DNA of 64,000 nucleotides from positions 725,001 to 789,000 of the forward strand of contig JAXRKP010000008.1 of NCBI GenBank assembly GCA_037039925.1, written 5' to 3'. This document shows, piece by piece, positions 25,800 to 36,300 of this stretch. Positions within the stretch are counted from its first letter, which is position 1, and the number at the start of each line of letters is the position of its first letter. The notes beneath the pieces are model-generated. The model saw only the letters and a program-made list of their open reading frames with translations. It ran no database searches and had not been told where the DNA came from. This DNA is from Doris montereyensis. Its lineage: Eukaryota; Mollusca; Gastropoda; Nudibranchia; Dorididae. The position numbers and the translations under genes were made by a program.

Positions 25800-26195
25800 A
25801 AAAATTAATCATCATTATCATCATCATCATCATCACCACCACCGCCACCATCAACAACAACAACAATGACGACGACGACAATAAAAAAGCAAAAATGATA
25901 TTACTTACCTTCAGATTTAATACAAGCAGAGGTACAGTGAAACCAGCTAGAATGAATAAATCTAGTTCTAGTTCTACATCTCTTCATGTATATGTAGGCC
26001 TACTTGAATAAAATAAAAGATGTGGGACATTGAAATGCTTTTAAAAATTAAGTACACTGTATGTCTCATTCTTATACCATATCTCCATACAACCAACAAG
26101 ATTAATCCTCATCATCATCACCACCATCACCACCAACAACAACAACAACGACGGTGATAAAAAAAAGCAAAAATGATATTACTTACCTTCAGATT
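25800..26195. repeat. Direct duplication of a (CAT)n/(CAA)n segment
   Basis: The intervals 25800-25920 and about 26100-26195 both run from ATTAATC(A/C)TCATCAT through CACCACC and CAACAACAACAA to AAGCAAAAATGATATTACTT, then ACCTTCAGATT. They lie inside the left arm of the Harbinger block. Confidence 0.75.
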
Positions 26196-26530
26196 AAATT
26201 TTCACCTCATTAGCAATAGATTCCCATTGCTTTTGTATGTAGTTTCTGTTGTGATGCAATCTTTCTTTTTTATCGTAAATTGCTGGTCTATGTTGGACAT
26301 AGAATGAGGCTTTCATCATCCATAGTTGATAGATTATCAGTTCTGAGAAAAGTATTCACTTCACCACTACTTGAATTGATTGCGAAATGCTACACGCGGC
26401 GCCCGCGGCGGGAAAATGGAAATTATTTCCGGCGTCGGGCCCGACGGTCAGACCCGACCCGACGTTTTTTTGCCGGCTGTGCCACCCATACCGCCAGCCA
26501 ACGGTCAGACAACACAGGCATTTGTAGAAA

Positions 26531-26686
26531 ATGGCGTGTAGCAGGAGAAGAAAATTGTTGTTGTTACTGTGGCTAAGAAGAAGGATACGAAGGCACAATA
26601 GCTCATCAAAACGATTTTGGGTCCATCCCATACAACAAAAGCGGAAATCTCTTGGTGAGTTTCACCATCTATATCCTATGTTGTGA
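26531..26686 (+). CDS. Harbinger-type mini-ORF, unit 1 (51 aa)
   Basis: MACSRRRKLLLLLWLRRRIR, RHNSSSKRFWVHPIQQKRKS, LGEFHHLYPML. The segment KRFWVHPIQQKRKSLGEFHH matches the conserved N-terminal RRWWVxPxxxxRxxxGxFxx(L) motif of PIF/Harbinger transposases (HARBI1-related). The DDE domain is absent. Whether the peptide is made is unknown. Confidence 0.6.
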   Translation: MACSRRRKLLLLLWLRRRIRRHNSSSKRFWVHPIQQKRKSLGEFHHLYPML

Positions 26687-28363
26687 TGAAGCGGGTCTTT
26701 CTTGTTGTAAATAGACGACCGATGCTGTACGCAAAGAATCAATGCTTCGTCATCCATTGTCAACCGACCAAGTTCTGAGAAATGCATCCTCCAGTCCACC
26801 GCTTGAGATTGCAAAATGCTATTAATTGGCGGGAAAAGGGATATAATTTGTATAGGAAAAACCTATAAAATTGTCTCCCATTTCGCCCGACGGACGGCGT
26901 GGAATGAACACGTTCTTCTAAAAAGTCGGCTCCGACGTCGGGTTTCGGTGTGGGTGGATCGTCGTTTTTTGACCACACTACTAATGAGCCGGGTTGCATT
27001 TTTTTCCACCTCTATCCAGTCTGATTCGGGCCGAAATCTATCCGAAGGCTACAGATAACAAAAAACGACGATCCACCCACACCGAAACCCGACGTCCCGG
27101 AGCCGACTTTTTGGGAGACAATTTTATAGGTTTTCCTATACAAATTATTTCCCTTTTCCCGCCACATGTCTATTAATAAAGCGGTGGACTGGAGGATGCA
27201 TTTTCAGAACTTGGTCTGTTGACAACGAATGACGAAGCATTGATTCTTTGCACAGCGTCGATCGTCTTTACAACAAGAAAGACCCGCTTCATCACAACAG
27301 AGGATAAGGTGGTGACCTCACCGAGATTTCGCTTTTGTTGTATGGGATGGACCCAAAATCGTTTTGATGTGCTATTGTGCGTTCGTATCCTTCTTCTTAG
27401 GGTAGACCCACACCGGCGTCGGGCCCGACGGTCAGGGACATAATGGGCAACCCGGCTTATTAGTAGTGTCAGGTAACAAAAAACGACGATCCACCCACAC
27501 CGAAACCCGACGTCCCGGAGCCGACTTTTAGGAAGAACGTGTTCATTCCACTGCCGTCCGTCGGGCGAAATGGGAGACAATTTTATAGGTTTTCCTATAC
27601 AAATTATATCCTTTTCCGCCACATGTCTATTAATAGCATTTTGCAATCTCAAGCGGTGGACTGGAGGATGCATTTCTCAGAACTTGGTCGGTTGACAATG
27701 GATGACGAAGCATTGATTCTTTGTACAGCATCGATCGTCTATTTACAACAAGAAAGACCCGCTTCATCACAACAGAGGATATAGGTGGTGAAACTCACCA
27801 GAGATTTCCGCTTTTGTTGTATGGGATGGACCCAAAAATCGTTTTGATGAGCTATTGTCACTATTGTGCCTTCGTATCCTTCTTCAGTAACAACAATAAT
27901 TTCTTCTCCTGAGAAGAAAATGCCTGTTGTTGTTGTTCCGCTGGCGGTACAATCGGGTTGGGTCTGACCGTCGGGTCCGAGTTCTAGCCTTCGGGTAGAC
28001 CCACACCGGCGTTGGGCCCGACGGTCAGACCGGACATATTTCCGTGGAAAAAAATGCAAGGCTCATTAGTAGTGTCAGGTAACAAAAAACGACGATCCAC
28101 CCACACCGAAACCCGACGTCGGAGCCGACTTTTTAGGAAGAACGTGTTCATTCCACGCCGTCCGTCGGGCGAAATGGGAGACAATTTTATAGGTTTATCT
28201 TATACAAATTATTTCCCTTTTCCCGCCACATGTCTATTAATTGCATTTTGCAATCTCAAGCGGTGGACTGGAGGATGCATTTTCAGAACTTGGTCGGTTG
28301 ACAATGGATGCGAAGCATTGATTCTTTGTGATCGTCTATTTACAACAAGAAAGACCCGCTTCA

Positions 28364-28516
28364 TCACAACAGAGGATATAGGTGGTGAAACTCAAGAGAT
28401 TTCCGCTTTTGATGTATGGGATGGACCCAAAATCGTTTTGATGAGCTATTGTGCCTTCGTATCCTTCTTCTTAGCCACAGTAACAACAACAATTTTCTTC
28501 TCCTGCTACACGCCAT
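28364..28516 (-). CDS. Harbinger-type mini-ORF, unit 4 (50 aa)
   Basis: On the minus strand this unit encodes the same peptide, starting MACSRRRK and ending LYPLL. One residue is missing near SLGE and a residue is changed near QQ, yet the frame stays open. Confidence 0.5.
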   Translation of the reverse strand: MACSRRRKLLLLLWLRRRIRRHNSSSKRFWVHPIHQKRKSLEFHHLYPLL

Positions 28517-29553
28517 TTTCTACAAATGCCTGTGTTGTCTGACCGTCAGGTTCCGCTGGCGGTATGGGTGGCACAGCCGGCAAAAAAACGTCGGGTCGGG
28601 TCTGACCGTCGGGTCCGACGCCGGTGTGGTTAAAAGACCCCCCCAAAAAAAAGACAAAAAAACCGCTTCGGGTGAGCCTTCCGGTCAGACGGACTATTTC
28701 CGTGGGAAAAAAATGCAACCCGGCTCATTAGTAGTGTCAGGTAACAAAAAACGACGATCCATCCACACCGAAACCCGACGTCCTGGAGCCGACTTTTTAG
28801 GAAGAACGTGTTCATTCCACGCCGTCCGTCGGGCGAAATGGGAGACAATTTTATAGGTTTTTCCTATACAAATTATTTCCCTTTTCCCGCCACATGTCTA
28901 TTAATAGCATTTGCAATCTCAAGCGGTGGACTGGAGGATGCATTTCTCAGAACTTGGTCGGTTGACAATGGATGACGAAGCATTGATTCTTTGCGTACAG
29001 CATCGATCGTCTATTTACAACAAGAAAACCCGCTTCATCACAACAGAGGATATTGGTGAAACTCACCAAGAGATTTCCGCTTTTGTTGTATGGGATGGAC
29101 CCAAAATCGTTTTGATGAGATAATCCTTCTTCTTAGCCACAGTAACAACAACAATTTTCTTCTCCTGCTACACGCCATTTTCTACAAATGCCTGTGTTGT
29201 CTGACCGTCAGGTTCCGCTGGCGGTATGGGTGGCACAGCCGGCAAAAAAACGTCGGGTCGGGTCTGACCGTCGGGCCCGACGCCGGTGTGGTTCTAGCCT
29301 TCCGGTGCAAAAACGGCGACCGGCCCACACCGAAACCCGACGTCCCGGATCAGACCGTTTAGGAATGAACAGTTGAATAGTAATCATAGGTAATCGATCG
29401 GCCCACACCGCTGCCTTGCTTGCCTTCTTCTTAGGCTAAAACCACACCGGCGTCGGGCCCGACGGTCGACCCGACCCGACGTTTTTTTGCCGGCTGTGCC
29501 ACCCATACCGCCAGCGGAACCCGACGGTCAGACAACACAGGCATTTGTAGAAA

Positions 29554-29709
29554 ATGGCGTGTAGCAGGAGAAGAAAATTGTTGTTGTTACTGTGGCTGAG
29601 AAGAAGGATACGAAGGCACAATAGCTCATCAAAACGATTTTGGGTCCATCTCATACAACACAAGCGGAAATCTCTTGGTGAGTTTCACCACCTATATCCT
29701 CTGTTGTGA
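29554..29709 (+). CDS. Harbinger-type mini-ORF, unit 6 (51 aa)
   Basis: MACSRRRKLLLLLWLRRRIR..., KRFWVHLIQHKRKSLGEFHH, LYPLL. It differs from unit 1 by a few substitutions and ends at the equivalent TGA. Confidence 0.55.
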   Translation: MACSRRRKLLLLLWLRRRIRRHNSSSKRFWVHLIQHKRKSLGEFHHLYPLL

Positions 29710-30682
29710 TGTCGGGTCTTTCTTGTTGTAAATAGACGATCGATGCTGTACGCAAAGAATCAACAGTTGTCATCCATTGTCAACCGACCAAGTTCTACCA
29801 TCCTCCAGTCCCACTGCTTGAGATTAAAAAATGCTATTAATAGACCGGGGAAAAGGGAAATAATTTGTATAGGAAAAACCTATAAAATTGTTCCCATTTC
29901 TGCCCGACGGACGGCAGTGGAATGAACACGTTCTTCCAAAAAAGTCGGCTCCGGGACGTCGGGTTTCGGTGTGGGTGGATCGTCGTTTTTTGTGACACTA
30001 CTAATGAGCCGGGTTGGCATTTTTTTCCCACTTCTGACCTAACCACAATAATAACAACAACTTTTCCGCCTGTCTGACCGTCGGGTTCTGGTGGCTGTGG
30101 GGCAGGCCGGCAAAAAACCGTCGGGTCTGGTCCGACCGCCAGGTCTGATGTCGGTGTGGTCTAGTCTTCACTTATGTAGGCCTATAGTATTAGCCCGAGC
30201 CTCCATAATACATAGTTTTAGTAAGGAGGCTTAGGTAAACAATATATAGATATGTTATCTCTATCTGAATATTGTCACATCTTGATCCATTACTTTACTA
30301 TAAGGATTTTAAAAAACTAACTCACCTGGAGAGGTAAAAACTCTTGACATCAGCTGACATTCACCTGCATATGCTGGAATCTTCATGTATTTCCACAGAC
30401 ACACACTGTTTTTAAATGTCAAAAATTAGATGGGATACCGCCTTGGAATATGCGAATTGTTCATAAAAGTATTGACATTTCAGATAAGTCGTTTACTCTT
30501 TCCCCTTATTGCATCCATACATTTGTAATTTGTATACATTTCGCACCTTTAGTGTAAATTTTTGCCTTGATTGATACTTCCTTTCATTCATTCTCTATCA
30601 TTTCTTCTTTCTAGACCCAGTGAGATATAGATCTAGTCTTATAGTTATCCTCTTTTTTTTCGCTTTTGCTTCCCATACTCCA

Positions 30683-30724
30683 CCTCTCTCTCTCTCTCTC
30701 TTTCTTTCTACCCTGCTTTTTCTT

Positions 30725-30819
<95 letters not shown>
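30683..30819. repeat. (CT)n microsatellite
   Basis: CT-dinucleotide tracts at 30683-30702 and 30731-30819 separated by a T-rich spacer. Confidence 0.95.
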
Positions 30820-30821
<2 letters not shown>

Positions 30822-30987
30822 TCTCTCCTTTTATTCCTTCTACCTTTTATTACTTATTTTCATATTTTTATTTCATTCTAGATCTGAACCTTCCATTCTC
30901 GCTCCTATATTTTCTTCACATCCCCTTCTACTTACGTTTCTTATCATCATCGTCTTTTTCTTTCTTTCTTACTCCTTTCTGTTTTTC

Positions 30988-31095
30988 TTCTGACATCACA
31001 TTGTGTGATGCCTGACGTAGTGCTTAGATCTAGATGCTAGATATTTCTCGTTTGTTGTATGACGAAGGGTTATACCCGAAACGTCACGTGTTTGT
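30988..31095 (+). repeat. Element with hammerhead-like motif, copy 1
   Basis: It begins TCTGACATCACATTGTGTGA, TGCCTG and ends GACGAAGGGTTATACCCGAA, ACGTCACGTG. The second part resembles a hammerhead core (CUGANGA, stem II GGG...CCC, GAAAC), but the C of CUGANGA is A here and an extra A precedes the stem. A second copy lies at 35706-35780. Confidence 0.55.
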
Positions 31096-31099
31096 TTTT

Positions 31100-32204
31100 G
31101 CCTTTATTAGTGGAGTTGTCACTTATTGTCATATTTCGCATTTGACTTCACTCCACTGTGGCTCCTTCGTATTATTCATAAAAGTAATAGGTTTATTATA
31201 CCTACTGATTTCTATTGGTTCTGCTGACACGGAATCCCAACAAGACGAAGCATACTGGCCTCCTAATGTTAAAAGCGAACAAAACAAAAGTTATTAGATC
31301 TACTAAGTTTACAAGATTTGCGACGTTCAACGTCGATTTGATATTGACGACATGAATTGACTCATTGTAGATGTATTTAAATTTATGTACATAGAGCTAT
31401 ACATAATTAAGTAGATATAAAATGATAAAAGCACACAAATTAGTAATTCTATGGGAAAAACAGAAAGAGCTAGATCTAGGTTCTAGTCTACATAGCAGGC
31501 ATATAGATTTAATAGTAGATTTTTTATATATATTTTTTCGCGATATGCGTAGCTAGATCTAGATCTAGTATGAGGCAGCGGAAGACTAAATTGTGTTTTT
31601 TAAGACGGCGTTTAGATTAACCACATAAGAAGAAAGGGCTGTCCTTATCAACGAAAAAAAGGGCACGTCGTATCTCTATCAGCTAAGCGCCTGGAGCGCC
31701 GTTACCCATTTCTATCGTTGTTATTTTATGATTATTCTCTAAATAAAAGTCACCCCTCCCTCTGGTTTCATCTCTGAATTCACCCCGAAATCAGTCTTCT
31801 TTTTCTTGTCATTATCATCATCATTATTATAATCTGTGTTACTTTGACTTAATCTTTCAATAAATTGTGCATAAGTAGACAAGATCTAGAACCTAAGAGT
31901 AGATAATCTAGATCTAGGCGACGTCCGTAACCGTGATGAACATGAACAGCCATAGAGAATCTAATTATATGTTATATCGAATTTCATTACAACATTACCC
32001 GATCTATCTAGATCTAGATTTAGTTTAGATTCTAGATCTACAAGAAAAGTGTTTGAAGATTGATTTAGTTGGGGCAACAACATAAATGAGAATATCTTCT
32101 AGACTAGATCTTGAAGAGAGAGAGAGAGAGAGAGAGAGAAACATTTAAGCCTAGTTTCCAATTGATGCTTGATATAAATATGTCAGATACCTTTCTCCTA
32201 TAAC
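31100..32204. other. Intergenic, AGATCT-rich, no gene seen
   Basis: The stretch is AT-rich with many TAGATCTAG-type words and a (GA)n tract at 32113-32140. No coding sequence is recognised. Confidence 0.5.
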
Positions 32205-32277
32205 GGGGCTGTAGCTCAAGTGGTAGAGCGCTCGCTTAGCATGTGAGAGGTACCGGGATCGATACCCGGCAGCTCCA
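32205..32277 (+). tRNA. tRNA-Ala (AGC)
   Basis: The 73-base gene folds as a full cloverleaf. The acceptor GGGGCTG pairs with CAGCTCC (one G-U) before discriminator A. The anticodon stem CTCGC/GTGAG closes a TTAGCAT loop with anticodon AGC, and CCGGG/CCCGG form the T stem. The T loop is ATCGATA rather than TTCGATN, so position 54 is A. No intron is present. A run of eight T's starts four bases after the gene and would terminate RNA polymerase III. Confidence 0.95.
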
Positions 32278-32280
32278 TAA

Positions 32281-32288
32281 CTTTTTTT
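32281..32288 (+). terminator. RNA polymerase III terminator of tRNA-Ala
   Basis: A run of eight T's immediately downstream of the tRNA 3' end. Confidence 0.75.
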
Positions 32289-33060
32289 TCTTTCTTTATT
32301 TAATTTGCGTTTTTCATCACTAGGGAAAAAAAGTACAGGTACAATAAAACCCCCAAACAGAAGTAAAAATTATTTTATGCATCTCATAATTTTTTTATTA
32401 TCTGTCGAGAAGGAACATGTACATTTCAGTTAAATGATATATTTTACTGTTTGGTGGGAGGAAACAATAAATAGTTGAATGGCGAGAAATTTGATTAAAA
32501 GAATAAGGAAATAAAGATGAAATAAAAGAGTGAATTAAACATTAAAAAAATTTGACAGACAAAAACAAACCCAAAATCACAAAGTATAGGCCTCATAAAG
32601 CAACTGTTTGACTTATTAAAATATTGAGATACGTGTATTACATACAAGCTTACTATTAGGCCTATTGTGAAACTATAATTCACTCGAACCAACCTCATAT
32701 GCAGACATCTCTAAAGCCTTTGAGCTTTTGTCAATATGGTTATTAGCCCCAAAGTGTACTGCCGTTCAAAATCAGCAGAAGTAAGAACACTGGCGTATTA
32801 TGTGTAGGCTGACCACGTGAGCCGTGAGTAGCCCACCAGTCATCATTGAGTTGATTAAGTAAAAAAACAGCAGCAACAGGTTTATTAAACTCTTTAATAA
32901 CGTAATAATACGTTCTTTAGCAACATATATTACAAAAAGCATACTGTTCAGGCGCAAGGGCATGAGAGAGCATACTAAAACATTATTGCATGACGGACTA
33001 GCAAAATTACTGCTCTAGCCCCTTTCTACATGACGTGACATCTCTGACAAACCCAGTGAG
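32289..33060. other. Between tRNA-Ala and the RBL promoter, nothing recognised
   Basis: AT-rich, with only short ORFs that look like chance. Confidence 0.4.
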
Positions 33061-33073
33061 GGCAGGAATCGCC

Positions 33074-33083
33074 TTTTCCCGCC
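33074..33083 (+). promoter_or_regulatory. E2F consensus site upstream of RBL
   Basis: TTTTCCCGCC contains TTTCCCGC, a perfect match to the E2F consensus TTTSSCGC, about 150 bases before the first ATG. Vertebrate p107 promoters are E2F-regulated, so the site would close a feedback loop in which the pocket protein represses its own gene. That function is inferred. Confidence 0.6.
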
Positions 33084-33106
33084 ACGAGCACGCTTCGTGT
33101 AGCTCT

Positions 33107-33111
33107 CCAAT
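33107..33111 (+). promoter_or_regulatory. CCAAT box upstream of RBL
   Basis: CCAAT within CTCTCCAATGGCC lies 24 bases after the E2F site. NF-Y CCAAT boxes commonly accompany E2F sites in cell-cycle promoters. No clear TATA box is visible; the transcription start probably lies between here and 33230. Confidence 0.4.
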
Positions 33112-33229
33112 GGCCGGAGAGATACAAAATCACATATTAGTCGCCTTATCCACCACTTTGTGAGACGAGGAAGTGTCAGGCCTTGGATTTTGTGGAATAC
33201 TTTTTTTGTTTATATTTGATGTTAGATTG

Positions 33230-33389
33230 ATGAGACTAACCCCAAATCCCAAAACATGGGATTATCGGAGGAGGGAGGAAACTATTCTCCAGAGATTCGA
33301 AGACTTATGTCTGGACTTGAACATGGACGGTGCCGCTAAAGAGGATGCGTGGCAGAATTATCAAAGGATCATCGCAAATTATTCTCGAG
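33230..33389 (+). CDS. RBL exon 1: N-terminus, with likely 2-base break
   Basis: The ATG at 33230 is the first in the frame that encodes RREETILQRFEDLCLDLNMD, which is clearly p107/p130. The exon ends NYSRG at GTAAGG, phase 1, whereas exon 2 needs phase 0. The family reads (N/S)Y(S/T)LEG at this junction, and one additional TC in TTCTCGAG would give NYSLEG and the right phase. An ATG at 33256 in another frame opens with MGLSEEG and would join the RBL frame if one G were removed from GGAGGGAGG, so the true start is uncertain. Confidence 0.82.
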
Positions 33390-36300
33390 GTAAGGGATAG
33401 ATCTAGATGTCTAATCTAGATCTAGCTTTAGATTTAATCTAGAGCTAGATATAGATTCTATAATACTCTATATTCCAGCTTGAAAATATCCATAGCATAT
33501 CATCGTAATAATATCTAGATCTAGATCTATATAATCCTGGGGGATGAGACCGAATGAGTAGGTAAATAAAATAAGTAGCTCGATCTAGATCTAGATCTAG
33601 AGCTAGAATCTAGACCTAAAGTTACCTTAGTCATCTAGGATGCCTGCTCTAGATCTCACTATACATATAAAGCCTTAGATTTAAATATTGTAGATCTAGC
33701 TAGAATTGAGATCTAGACCTAGAGAACCTGAGAGCATTTGTCTTTGTCCATCATCATTGATTTATGTTGATCAACCTAGCAATTCCACCTGTTGTACTGA
33801 GCCTGGAATTAGATCTAGAAAATCTAGATCTAGAATAACTGAGTACTGATGTGATCATGTCATAGAAAATTCTTGAGATCTGTAGGCTAACCTAATAATT
33901 ATTTGTCATGGATTTTCTTTCTAGACTCAAATTCTAGCTCCAGCTTTTTGGAAATGTAACAAAACAAATCATTGCCATATATAGATCTAGACGGCATAAT
34001 GTGAATATAATATGACGTTACATAATCATGTTTAATGGCATATTATGGCATTTGTTATACTAATACATATGTCATAATGGTAGACTGACATGTTAATCTC
34101 AAGGCTAGATGGCTAGATTGAGATTCTTATGTTTTGACTGTGAAATAACTTTTCTGAAGAGAAAAGAATACTTGACTTAAAAACTTAGTAAAGTGGCAAT
34201 GGCCCACAATGGGCTGCTCATATGTTGAATGTCCAATAATATTCACATTCAAAGCATACAACAAAGCACAGACGTGTTATGTAATGTAAATATAGGCTAC
34301 TGCAAAATTGACACACGCTTTATATTCTGCAGAGCAGCATTTCATGTCTATAAGGGAGATATCAACTAGGATTAATAAGATCGAATCAGTCTTTGAAACT
34401 TAGGTTATGGTGAATTATAAAACCTGTTTGAAATGACGGCTTAGGTGCATGAAAACTCCATTTAAAGTTGGGGAAACAATGAAGTTTTCATTTAAAATAT
34501 TAAACTACTTCTGGAATGAAATTCCTTTTAAATGAAAACTATATTGGGATCATTAACTTACATGTAAAAAGCTTACTCTTAGTGGCCTGGCAACAGAGCC
34601 TATTGACTCTTAAAGAACTACCAACTTAAATTATTTAAATTTGTAATTGTTGCTCATTTTCATGATTGATGCAATTATCGTTTGTTTACATGTACATGTG
34701 TTAAATAGTTTCACATCTTATAATATTAGGAAATCATAGGAAGCAGTGATAGTTTGAGAAAAAGGGGCATTCTACCTGTACTTTTACATCTTTGTAATGA
34801 GTGGGGGGGGGGGATTTTAAGACATAAATAACAAATTTGATTCAGGAATGTTGTCCACTTAAAAAAATTAAGGGCTGTATTCTGGAGATGAGACTGTTAA
34901 GGCAATCATCAACTTGATTCAGTTCTAGAGATGACCTGTCCACTTAACTTTCTTGTGATAGGTTTTAATTACTTAACACAGGCCTTGCTTTATTCCATAA
35001 GTTTTGTTTGATTGATGCATCATGCTGTGGCATACTCTAAATCTTTACACTGTTAGCAAGGATGAAAGAACTACATCACCACCTACCTCTTCTAGTATCT
35101 CAGCTGAACCTAACCTATTGCCCATGACGTCTGACTCTTCTGCCTTTTCTGAATTAGTTTTAGTTTGTTATACCAGTTTATGGGAAGTTGCTATGATAGA
35201 TTTCTGGATTTTGTTTCACACAACATATCACAATAAATACAGGAAAAATTAAGACTGAGAGGTCTTGGAGGTCGCATCGTCTATCACTGTTATTTCTAAG
35301 ACAATTGTTTTCTCCTTTAAAAAAAATAGTTTTATGTGTATGATTCTATTTTACTGGTTTAAAACAAAAGTTCCTTTGAAATTTTTTCTTCTTGCAGGGT
35401 GACCAATTGCATTGGCTTGCATGCGCACTGTATGAAGCATGCAGGCGTACTTCTATTCCAACGGTTGGGCGTGGCACAGTTGAAGGAAATTGTGTGTCTC
35501 TCACACGCCTTCTTCGGTCATCAAAATTTAGGTATCTGTCACTGTTAATAATTACAGTGATCATGCAATGTTCTGTCTTTGAATAAATATTGTGTGTAAA
35601 TTAAGAATTTTATTTAATATATTTTTATAACTATTAAACATATGCTATTGATTTTGAATGAATTTTATTATTTCATTAACTTCTCTTTTCTCCTTTCTCT
35701 TCTTTCTGACATCATATTGTGTGATGCCTGTGTAGATAGTACTCGTTCGTTGTCTGATGGAGGGTTATACTCGAAATGGGTGGTTGGTGGGTGCTTATGG
35801 TATGTTCTACTTCTGTCCTTTCACTCTACTATCTAGCTGTTTCCTGTTAGATCACCCTGAGATCACCGTATTTGGTGGATGGGGTAAATTTCAGTCACAC
35901 AATAAACCAAAATATCCTGAATTGGTTCTGTCTTTGGTTGGAGATTTTCATGTAATTTTTAAACATGTTTCCCAAGAAGCACATTAAACCTCTATTATTG
36001 CCAAGATTCAAACCCGTGACGATTTCATGTTTGACAGCGGCATTTGAGTTGGAAAAAGTGAGAGATGTGATGGTTTTTTGATGAAATATAAAAAAAACAA
36101 CTGCTCAACCATTATGGGGTGTAAATACATTCACCTTTTTGAATTTGTCTTTGAACATAGTCAATAAAGGGTAGCCCGCTGACTCACATCTTTCACTAAC
36201 AGCTTCTCCATTAAAAAGAACATATCCTCTTACAAACAATTCACTGTATAATGCCTAGATCTGTCCGCAGCCTTATTCAGTTCTTCAACAAGATGCGCAA

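Larger units (their letters stand above)
25682..30170. mobile_element. PIF/Harbinger MITE array with outer inverted repeats
   Basis: The outer ends are inverted repeats of about 105 bases: AGACCCACACCGAAATCAGA... at 25685 and its inverse ending TCTGATGTCGGTGTGGTCT near 30165. Inside are six copies of a roughly 600-650 bp unit in order reverse, forward, forward, forward, forward, reverse (about 26430-27020, 27058-27431, 27432-27990, 27992-28630, 28640-29300, 29441-30040). The best unit (27992-28630) has its own 35-base inverted ends ACCCACACCGGCGTYGGGCC. Units carry a 50-51 codon mini-ORF resembling the N-terminus of Harbinger transposases. The left part (25800-26200) holds a duplicated CAT/CAA-rich segment. 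I could not settle a target-site duplication. Confidence 0.85.

Noticed and set aside
27219..28856. Plus-strand ORFs with FVVWDGPKIVLMSYC and MGWTQNRFDELLCLRI.
   Set aside because: They are antisense to the Harbinger mini-ORF; the recognisable transposase motif is on the other strand.
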